Below are positions 1 through 12,100 of a DNA stretch of 64,000 nt, one piece after another. The notes under the pieces were generated by a model. It did no database searches, was not told the DNA's origin, and saw only the letters and a program-made list of their open reading frames with translations. The stretch's first letter is position 1, and every line of letters begins with the position of its first letter. A program made the position numbers and the translations under genes. The stretch is from Owenia fusiformis (lineage: Eukaryota; Annelida; Polychaeta; Sabellida; Oweniidae): contig CAIIXF020000008.1 in assembly GCA_903813345.2 (NCBI GenBank), positions 27,884,822-27,948,821 of the forward strand. Reading direction: 5' to 3'.

Positions 1-106
1 GAGGAAAAACACACAAGTCAGAACTCTACATTTCAAAGAAAACATACTTCTGAATGGTACAAAATCCATATTTTTTGAAAGACAAATAATGAATTCAAAA
101 TCTCAC

Positions 107-3100
107 CTAGCTTCAGACGTTTTTCTTCAGATAAGGATTTCTTGAGGTTAACATTCCTTGCTGTAGTAATATCCTCCTGCGCACTAATATGTAATTGACA
201 GGAAAAACAACCAAGAAAATCCGCAGCACTCAATTCAGTGGTCTCTGAAAACTGTACTTTCCTCTCTGGCTGGTCACTGATTATGTTGTATTTATCAAAC
301 TTTTTGATAAGGTATGTGACCTCAGATTCAGAAATACACATGTCTTGAGAAAAAATCTGGAAAATAAAAGAATGAGTGGATATTTATGCAAGAGATCTAT
401 GATTAATAACCACTGGTCTGGATTGGGTAAGTGTAGAGATAAGTTCTCTATTATTAGAGATAAGTTCTCTATTATTAGGGATAAGTTCTCTATTATTGCT
501 TAATTTTTGATAAGAGAAAAAATCTGGAAAATAAAACAATTTTCAATAGAGCTCCAGGTAAAAGTACTAAAGTGAATTATAAAAAACTGAAAAAAAATTT
601 ACAAACGAGTCATTCATTGCAATGGAGTCAATGGCGGTTACAAAGCAAAAAAATATCATGTTCCGTGAAGCAAGATATTTTTTTTACATGTAAGTGTGAC
701 ACCTTTCAAGCCATGATTGACCAATCACGATTGATAATACCTCGATAAAATCATGCACATTTTAATCCACTGAATTAAAGCTAATTAATTCAGGCAGTAT
801 ATGTTTCTCTTACCTGTTCATTGACTTTGGGTCTAGGTGTACTGGCACACTCTGTATTCAGTGTATCTATTGCTATATAAGTCTGTAACAATTGTTCCTG
901 GAGTTTACAATATTGCAACAGCATTCTGCTTTCAATATCTAAAGATTCTGTTTCTTCGCCCTCTGCTGATGGTGCACTAAGGGGATCTGAAACATGAAAT
1001 GTAGCTCTAACACTACAACAGTGTGTGGCATGAAATAAAGCTCCTGATAATAAAGGTTGTAGAATTAAGTGCCGCTCCTATAATGCAGTGTGTTGCATAA
1101 AAGGAAAATGAAAGTATGAGATGATGAATAAAATGAAAATTTTAAAGATGAGAAAATAGAGTAAACAATTTTTTTGTGAGAGTGACAGAAAAATGGTATC
1201 AACTTACCCTTTGGTTCAAACTGAGCTATAAGCTCATTGAGAACAGATTGCATGTATTTGGCACTGAGGTATCTGGTTGACAGGAATGACAGAATGTATT
1301 TTCAACTTACCCTGTGGTTCAAACTGAGCTATAAGCTCATTGAGAACAGATTGCATGTATTTGGCACTGAGGTATCTGGTTGACAGGAATGTCAGAATGT
1401 ATTTTCAACTTACCCTGTGGTTCAAACTGAGCTATAAGCTCATTGAGAACAGATTGCATGTATTTGGCACTGAGGTATCTGGTTGACAGGAATGACAGAA
1501 TGTATTTTCAACTTACCCTTTGGTTCAAACTGAGCTATAAGCTCATTGAGAACAGATTGCATGTATTTGGCACTGAGGTATCTGGTTGACAGGAATGACA
1601 GAATGTATTTTCAATTTACCCTGTGGTTCAAACTGAGCTATAAGCTCATTGAGAACAGATTGCATGTATTTGGCACTGAGGTATCTGGTTGACAGGAATG
1701 ACAGAATGTATTTTCAATTTACCCTGTGGTTCAAACTGAGCTATAAGCTCATTGAGAACAGATTGCATGTATTTGGCACTGAGGTATCTGGTTGACAGGA
1801 TTCTTTCAATGGCTTGTTGCTTGACACCAGCCTGTTTTATGTCTGTCATTGCACTACTAATATCTGCACATAATCCATCTAAAATGAATATTTAACATAA
1901 ATAGACATGTAAAAATGTAAGTATAGGGTGGCCCAATAAAATTAGTACACCTTCATGTTCAGCTAACTAATATTATCTAAACTGTTTTATATCTGTCATT
2001 GCACTACTAATATTTGCACATAATCCATCTAAAAATGAATCTTCTCTGTAAATAGACATGTAAAGGAATTATGAGTACAAGGTGGCCTAATAAAAAGTAA
2101 GAGTAAACTCATGTCACGCTAGAATCTATAGAAAACATTCTGTGTGGATTGTGAGTATATTGAAATAACAGTGATATTTTTAAAATGTTTTCAGTCTTCA
2201 CTTATACATATATCGATATATACACTGTATGTGTAGTTAGCATGGTCATGTTATACACATCCAGTGTTTTGTGCATTCTAAATCTACATACACAATCTTT
2301 GGTGAAATGAAACAAGGCATTAGCATGCAAAATTGTCACCACATGCCATTTGTTTGTTACAGATACTGAACACCGACTGCTGGACACCAACTGCAGAACA
2401 CCGTCACAAAAATGTTGGAGAATAAGTGGAGACATAAAAATTATAAAAAAAAACAAAAACAAACACTACTTTACAAGTGTGATTTATATAAAAGAGCGAT
2501 GTACCTGTTTGTTGGTGGTTTTCTTTCAGATGTGTCTTCATTGTCTTTAACAAATGCATATCTCTAGCTCTCCTACTGTTTTTGTCACTGAAACATTAAC
2601 GCGTGGCTGTTTTTCTCATTGTTTTTCTCACTTTGGATATCGTGTATTAATTGGTGTCTCACAAGCTTGCATCGTCTATGTTTTTCAAGTATTAATTGGT
2701 GTCTCATAAGTGGCATAGGCTATGTTCTTTCAAATGTTTTAAATAAATTTATATAATTCTTTGTGACACAAAAATAAACTATATTAAACTTTAGAACTGT
2801 TAATAAACCTTTAAAATAACTAAGGCTTAAAAAGGAGGAGGGAAAGTATCGCAACAGATTTGGGACAGTCAAAAACCCGATTACTAGAGTGCTGCTAACT
2901 CGATAAAAGGCTGGCGCTGGCTAAAATTGTCTATGGTTCTAGCCAGGATAAAGATACCAGTTCTTCAACTCGACAATGGGAAGAACAGCTCTACCTTAGT
3001 GACTAATATGTCATGATATGATATCTAGAGTCAATAAAAGATATATATATAAATGTTGGATTTTGGCTATTTTCTGAGGATTTAAACAGGTGCAAACATT

Positions 3101-6100
3101 AGGCCAATGCATTATCTCCGGGAAAAGCACTCATAGAGATGATGAAATAATTTTGCTTTGAGACAGGGAAGATGCAAACAACCCACCCACAGGTTTTTTC
3201 TAAAATGTTGTCCTGATTTTCGACCCCTTCCACCCGGCTTTTTCAAATTCTTTTGGAATCAATATGTTGCATTTTGACACACAATTAAACCGTTCAAGAG
3301 AATAAGTAACTCCTTAAGGGGTTTTAAAGATATCCATTATGGGTGACCAAAATTAGATGAAAGCAATGAATCGCATGCATTTTCCCTATGGGAAAATAAC
3401 ATGGAATCTGTCCGAAATCTGTTGCACAATTTTGCCTCCTCCTTTAGTTAAAATTAGCTAAGGCTAACTTTTCACCTCAATGCCAATATCAGAGGTCTTG
3501 TTTTCGAGATAGAAATGATCAGGCAGTAGTATTTTTAAAATTGAATATTGTAGAAAAATTAGCGAGACATTACATGTACCTCAAGGCAAGATGGAATGGT
3601 ATCTCTATCGCTCTAATGTTCCCATCTGGTTCTATGAGGCAGCATTGCAAATTAGGAGTTTTCACTGACTTTGCAGTACCACTGTTGAGTCCCATCATCC
3701 CATGGCTAAGACAAACTAACTGACAGCCTTTGTGTACATTGAATGCTGCAACCCTTGCTCCCTGTTGTGTTGCCCATACCTAGTAAAAAAGACACATGGT
3801 GGTAAACTTTTTATCAAAAACTTCAAAATGGCTACAAATAATTAACCCAGCATGCAGAATCAGATCAGATTGCACTAGTCAGCTCTTTCATCTTTAAAAA
3901 TGGCTTTAAAAATGAGTAGGTCTCTGTGTATCATTATGATTCAGGTCCGAAGAGGTTTTTCAAAAGCTCCGAAAAAATTTGAAAAATCCAAACTTCAATA
4001 AAAAAATTCAGAATTCAATAAAGCCATTCCAAAATTAAAGGCCCAATGCAAATCCAAAAACAAAAAGTATTTTACCACAAACATATAGAAATGTTTCAAT
4101 TTTATTTCACATGTCACCTCGAGAATTCCCCTCCTGGGTGCATAGATGATTAAGAATAGGGCAGCCCTGTCAGCACTCTGCTTTGACCCCCTCCCATCTT
4201 CTTTCACATCAACAAACCCCAACTGGGCATCTCTGTAGCCTGCAAGTAACGATTGAGTGCCTTTAAACAAGGAATTCCCTAATGTGGGGGGTGAGGTTTA
4301 AGAGTTGTGATCATTGTCTGTAACAGCGATTCCATGAAGTGTAATTTTATGACATTCTTACTTTTTAAGCAATCAAAGATGTTAAAGATGGTTGATCATA
4401 AAATTCTCATAATATCTCTCTTATTTCTTTATTTTCAATATATTCTTATATATTCATCACCATAGCAACCATAACACATACATAGGTGGTTAGTAAGCAT
4501 TAACACTGTAATGGAACAGAGATGGGGCACTAGGGTGGTCCAAAATATGGCGAAAAACCAACTTTCTTTAGGATCTTCTTCCTCATTTGACTTACTGTTG
4601 TCCATGACCTAAAACACCTGCACACCAAATTTTGAGACCAAAACCCCACGGGAAATTTACCCACGCTTCGACTGAAAAATTCAGTTATTTCATGATTTTT
4701 TGCTATTTTCGAAAAATTGCCATCTCCTTTTTCCTGGTATAAAATGTTTCTATTTTTTCATAATAAACATTTTTGTAGGACTCTTTATTACTTAATAATA
4801 CTAGGAGCCCAAACACCAAATTTTGAGACCCAAATCCCATGTGAAATTTACCCATGCTTTGACTGAAAAATTGTGATTTTCACAGTTTTGTCCGATTTTC
4901 AATAGATTACTGTCTCCATTTTCCTGGTATAATATGTTTCTATTTTTTCATAATAAATATTTTTGGATGACTCTTTATTACTTCATAATACTAGGAACCC
5001 ATACACCAAATTTTGAGACCCAAATCCCATGGGAAATTTACCCATGGTTTGACTGAAAAATTGTGATTTTCACATTTTTTCCGATTTTCAATAAATTGCT
5101 GTCTCCATTTTCCTGGTACGATATGTTTTTATAATAAACATTTTTGAGGACTCTTTATTACTTCATAATACTAAAAACCCATACACCAAATATCCACCAA
5201 ATTTTGAGACCCAAATCCAATGAGAACGTTACCCATGCTTTGACTGAAAACTGGTGCTTATGATAGCTTATGATGTCTGTTTTAGGGGTATAATATGTTA
5301 ATAAACATTATGGTAATTCCTTCTTAATCCAAAGAAACACCTAAATATCAAGACTTTAAGTCTTATTGAAAGGCGACAAATTCAGTAGTTTGGGGAAAAT
5401 TTAGGATCTTTTACTTGTACATTTATATACTGTGGTTAATATTAAGAAGTGATGACTCGACAGCAACTCAAATGCCTTGAAGATTTGGTTTGTTGGTTTC
5501 AGTAGGGATACATCACAGGACTTTGTTTGGATGTGTGTGAGATGTCATATTCTTTCTCACATCTTTGCAGGGTAAGGTCAAATATCAAATCTGATTTTCT
5601 TTGGAGAAATGATTTTTTGATTGATCAATGTATCAATGGCATGGTCTCTGTTGTAACCAGTAAGCCTGTACCAAATCTTCAAGGGATTCGAGCTTCAACT
5701 GAGCTTTGTCATTTCTCTGAAAATGTTCATGCCCTGAAAGTACACAATGTAGAAGATAGGAAGAGCAATGAGAAACACTTAAGGTAATTCTGTATGTTCA
5801 GAAATTTTAAGTGGAGTCCAATGTTATTTCTGGAACTCATTCCATACTTGGTCAGCTCTTTCAATTTTACACTGAGTTCAAATATGTATTTAGATTATTA
5901 GTTGATGGTTAGTAATTTTCTATAATGTACTATGTGCTATGTTTATACACTGTTTGTGCATCTGAATGGAATGAGTTATGTGTTCCTGAAAAAACACGGG
6001 GCTCCAATTAGGAAGCCATTAAAACTGAAAATAAGGAATTACCTTAAAGTACTATATAACCATCTTTCACGATGTAACGTATGTAAGGCCAAACAGGATA

Positions 6101-9100
6101 ATTTAAGACAACGTGTAATACAATTTATTACAAATTGCACATCACACAACAATGATATGGTGCTCTAAACGACAAAAATCAAAAGTATATGATCAAAGCA
6201 AACGTGAATTTCCCATGGGGTTCAGGTCAAAACATTTGGTACATATTAAATGTATGGGTTCCTAGTATTAAGAACGTATTAATGTCCTCCTAAAATGTTT
6301 AAAAACTAAATATAAGATTAATGTTGATCTATTGAAAATAGGAGAAAATTCGCAGAAAATCACAAATTTTTGGTTGAAGCATGAATTAATTTCTCATGGG
6401 GCCAGGGTCTCAAAATTTGGTGCATATTTGGGGTATGGGTTTCCTCGTATTATGAAGTAATAAAGAGTCCTCCCAAAATATTTATTATAAAAAATAGAAA
6501 CATATAATACCAGGAAAATAGAGATGTATTGTATTGTATATGAAATAACCCAATTTTTCAGTCGAAGCGTGGGTAAATTTCCCATGGGATTTGGGTCTCA
6601 AAATTTGATGTATGGGTTCCTAAGTATTATGAAGTAATAAAGAGTCATCCAAAAATATTTATTATGAAAAGATATCTACCATTTTATACCAGGAAAATGG
6701 AGATGGCAATTTATCGAAAATAGCAAAAAATCATGAAATAACCGAATTTTTCAGTCGAAGCGTGGGTAAATTTCCCATGGGATTTGGGTCTCAACATTTG
6801 GTGTATGGGTTCCTAGTATTATGAAGTAATAAAGAGTCCTACAAAAATGTTTATTATGAAAAAATAGAAACATATTATACCAGGAAAAGGGAGATGACAA
6901 TTTATCGAAAATAGCAAAAAATCATGAAATAACCGAATTTTCAGTCGAAGCGTGGGTAAATTTCCCATGTGATTTGGGTCTTAAAATTTGGTGTGCAGGT
7001 GTTTTAGGTCATGGACAACAGTAAGTGAAATGAGGAAGATGATCTGAAACAAAGTTGGTTTTTCGCCATATTTTGGACCACCCTAATGGGGCACCTAAAT
7101 AACAAATATGAACCTACCTTACCTAATATTTTCATTCATTTCTCTTTGATACTTTTCAAGGTTGAAGTAACAGTAGGTCAAAAGCCATCCTGTATTGTTA
7201 AAACTACAGTACAACTACAACTACAGCAGGTAAATTTGACTTACCTTTCCACATACGCACGGTAATGCCTTTAGCTACATCAATGAGAAGGACACGGCCA
7301 AAACTGTCTGTAGTTGCTGCCAGCGTATTGGTGGGAGAGAGAACAATACTTTCACCAATTCTTCGTCTATCCGGAATACCAAATCTATTGAATCATAAAA
7401 CATAATACACACAGATTTTTTCATATCGACTGATGCACATTTTCCTTATGAAGTTTTGAAATATAAGGTTACATTAAAATAAACAAACAATATGATGTTC
7501 CAAATAGTGTTTTACTTGCAGAGCTTCATTTTAAATGGGTTACAAACTAGACTTTAAATGGAATGTTCAACTTATAAATTACTGTAAGTTAAGTTTAAAT
7601 TAAGTTCCAATCATTACATATTACATAATTTTAATTTTAAGTACAATGTGAATGCAAAGCGTATATTGCATGGAAGGGTTGCGCTAACAGAAGTTCACTG
7701 ATACTTGTAATGTATACTCATACTTACCTAATTCCTAAAGCAGTAGCTGGTTCAATTTTTGGCTTTTTATCCTTTTGCTCTGCAGCCTTCTTAGCACTCC
7801 CTCCAAAACCCAACCAACCACTGGCAGCATTAAACAAGGCAGACTTCAACTTACTGGCCACAGCGAGGGCAACATCTGTTAGGATAGGTTGGCCGCTGCC
7901 CTGGAACATATCATAGCATTAAACAAGGCAGACTTCAACTTACTGGCCACAGCAAGGGCAACATCTGTTAGGATAGGTTGGTCACTGCCCTGGAACATAT
8001 CATAGCATTAAACAAGGCAGACTTCAACTTACTGGTCACAGCAAGGGCAACATCTGTTAGGATAGGTTGGCCACTACCCTGGAGCATATCATCAATTTAT
8101 TGACTCATTTATTGAATGGATTTATTTCTTGTTTTTGTTCAAGCTCAATGGTACATTTATGGTTTGCCTCATCTTAGATAACACTTTGGTCAACATAGCT
8201 ATTTTTATCATACTCTTAATAAATGTTCGTTCAATAGTCCAACCATCCAGCATAATTTCTGATTGGAGCCATGGTTAACGACAAAGTATTGTTTAAACAT
8301 TAAGAGCTGTGTATATGGAATATCCTCAGCTCAGTATTGACCAATCAATGAAAGTGTATGGAACTTGGTTTTTTGAAAACTGTTCCATATAGAGAGGTGT
8401 TCCTCAAAAAGAGTTATCCCAACATTCAAGTTTTAGTGTACATATAATCCAATTTAAAGTTTGTTCAAAGTTTTACTTGTTATTTATTTGGGATGTACCC
8501 AAGAGGTGTTGCTCACGCTCATCACTGGTAAACAAAATAAAATACAATACAAAAATAATTTAGATTAGATTCCTCACCTCTATGGCATAATAGAAGCCTG
8601 TGTATGGACCAGAACCTGCAGTGAGGTAAAGATTTGATGCAGGGGGAGTGGCTTTCACCTTAGCTTTATAACCTCCAAGCATGCTTGCTGTTTGCATCTG
8701 ATCAAATGGATTTGGGGTCACAACACCTATAAAACAAATAAACAAGGTACGTGGTGTACAGGAATAACATCCCCTGTAAACCTGTAAAAGGGTAGGAGGT
8801 CCTATTAATTTATGGTCCCACTCTCCATTGATTTATATAGTGACCTCTTTCCCTTATTATCTTATACACAATCAGGGCCTGTAAGGGCCTTTAAAAAGGG
8901 GGATCATAATCCCTGGGGAACCATAATTTCTTTCACACCCCAATTCACCACCTAGAACTTGGAATTTTCGAACATGTGTATGGATTTTAAAAAATACAAT
9001 GGCTGATTTTCGTTGAGTGGCAAAAAAAAGATTTATCAAAAAGGATGGTTGTGTCCATCAAGTTTCCATCTTGTAACCATGATGTGTCAATTGAAAATAT

Positions 9101-12100
9101 ACTTCCATTGCTACATACATTTGTTAAGGTGTATAAATCTTGCAAGAGCAATTTTTATTCTATATGTCCTGGGACTCATGCACCTGACTTACCACAGCTT
9201 ATGTGATCTTTGATGAACTCCTGACCCTGCAATCCCCACTTCTTATAAGCCAGGGGTGGAGGCTGTATTACATCACTTCCACTGGCAGTTGCTGTAAATG
9301 CATAACAAAACAAATCATAATTATAATTGTAGATTCTGTTAATTAATGTTAAATTGTTTTGTCATTTTTTGCTATTTGCACAAAAGAATAGGAGGTATGT
9401 GTAGAGGGGATTTTTTTCTAAAACTAAAATAATCTCAGGTTTAATTATAAAAAATTTGTTTGTGTAGAAAATGATATAATTACCTTTTCAATTGAAAAAT
9501 CAGCAAATATTTTTTTCAAATTTAGAACTTGTTAACTGTTTATTAGAACAGTGGAGATTATTTTCTTTAAATTGTATATTTGTACACAAAAGAAGCATTC
9601 CTGAATATTCCAAATGTATCAATCAAATGAAGTTTGGCTTGTAAAGTGTAGACAATGATTTAAGCTGTGACAGTTCTTGCCTTGACAAAGAAACGTTGAT
9701 ATTATATTATACTGGGTGGCCAAAAAGTAGGTTTACAGTTATTCAACAATCTCTTTCTGTAAACTTAACTACTTTTGAGCCAACCAGACCTGTATATTAT
9801 TATTGTAGTACCTCTAGCAACCTGGTTCCTGCAGACTCTGAGAGACTGGTATAGACTGAAGCCATCAATGGTCACCAGTGCTTTTGAGTACAGAATACTC
9901 AGATCTTCTGGCTAAATATACAAACAGAAACATTTCAAAGTCAGTTAAACAATGAGTGTATGTTTAGCATATACAATGAGCCATAGTATGTTTATATTAC
10001 AAAATGTCTAAACTAACTAGACAATGGCAATGCCAAGTGTAGCAAATCCAAGCAGATATCTCATTATGTAACAAATATGAATATGACAGCCATTTTCAAT
10101 ATTATTGATTCTCTCAATTCATTTATACTAATTGGAAGATATCATAAGTAAGAAGTAAAAACATAAAATGCCAACTGTATAAGTACAGTGTATTATTCAA
10201 TTTCAAAAATGAATATCAAGTGAAGAATTGCAATAGCTAACACTTTTATTAATTAAGGTTAAGACCTTTTTAAATTTTTATTAAACAACGATTCCAAAGG
10301 CTCAAAAATCAGAATTCATTGAAACTCATACTTAACACAAGAGCAGCCCCCAAGCAAGAGAAAATTAAGATTTCTAAGGGTTGACTTAGACGAGAGGGGG
10401 TGATTACCTGTTCTGGTAGACCAGGAAAATGTGGGAGTTGGTACGTGCGGCACTTAATTTGAGAAACTACTTCCTCATGAAAGAGCTGAGATAATAGCAG
10501 AGTCCCGTTCTGAAAAGAGGAAATAATAGTTTATACAAAATATTCAATAAATTGGCAGATAATACAAGTCGGTAGCCTTGATCCATAAATTAATTGGATA
10601 TTACACTGAAATTCCAAGGGAACCCTGTTTGCACAATTGTAACTGATGTTTTTTTCTAGCATAAAAATTGCGCTGGCTACAACTACAATATGTTTTCACA
10701 TTTTCACAATTATGATTTTGTAAATTTCCATGAGCTCTGTGTTCTCCTCAGGGATAGCAATTTGAAGACCATACCTCTGTATATATGCGAATGTATCCTG
10801 ATGTGAAACCAGCCACCAAACATGTCCAGTCTGGTCCTCCTTGAGTACTTCTGGAATAAAACATGTGTCATTATTGCTGCGTTTAAATCTATTGGACTTG
10901 AGAGGAACAATACCAGTGTTATTATTGCATTTTTTATTTAAACAACATACAGTAAAACTTGGTGTTCACTAAGAGAGGTTTTACTGTATATTATTGTTGC
11001 ATTTTTCATTTAAATCCATTGGATTAGAGAGGAACAACTTGTGTTATTATTGCGTTTTTGTTTAAATAAATTGTATAAGTTAAGAGGACAAGACATGACT
11101 GGGATTAAATGCTCTTTCAGAAGATTTAACATCGCTGTTCAGTTGGTTGAATGTAACCTTATATTTTAAGAGAACATTTGAAATAGCTGGTTGAAAGGTT
11201 GTCAGCATCAAAGACTAACTAATGGGAGTCCCCAGAACCATAGCCAGGGTGGTTCAGGGGGTTCCACGAGCTAAAATTGGGCTGTGTGACGTACACCCTG
11301 ATCGAAGTGCCTCAGATCGCTACCTAATTGAACATTGCTGTTCAGTTGGTTGGATGTACCCATATCTTTTGTGAAAACAGTAAAATGGCTGGTTGAAAGG
11401 TGGTAAGCATCAAACTAATGGAAGTCCACAAACTCATAGACAGGGGGATTCGAGGGGTGCTATGGGCCTTAGGTCCCTCATTGCATCTTCAGTAATGTCT
11501 TCACAACTGCAGCATTTTACCAACCCTACATTTCCGGCGAGGGGGGTGGGGGGAAAGGGGTTCCCCTGGTTATGGTCTGTGTGACATACAGTACATGTAT
11601 CTCCAGATGAATAATCACAATATTTACCTTGTTGCCTATGGAAAATTATATATGTAATTAAAAGACATGTATTGCACATACTTTTTCTGCAAAGCTAATG
11701 GTATGCATGCTAATGCAATTAAAATACATGTATATTGCACTTACCTTTTCTGTGAAGCAAATGGTATGCATGCTAATGCAATTAAAATACATGTATATTG
11801 CACTTACTTTTTCTGTGAAGCTAATGGTATACATGCTAATGCTGTGATTTCTTCCCTGAAACAAAATCATACTCCATGAAGAAAATATAAGATCAAGATT
11901 AGTCATGGCATTTTTAACACTATTAATCAAATTAACTCCACTACTTTTCCAGTTATGACAAAAAAGAAACAACACACATAAAGTACACATAGCCATTTTT
12001 CAAATTGCTGCAATATTAGCTGAATTGTCATAGACCATTTGCTATATATATGTACATAAGCAGACAGAATGTCCAATGCAGATCTCAAAAAATCAATTTT

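Noticed and set aside
5527-6168. Two ORFs in the centre of the foldback element as transposase
   Set aside because: No catalytic motif or family likeness; too short.
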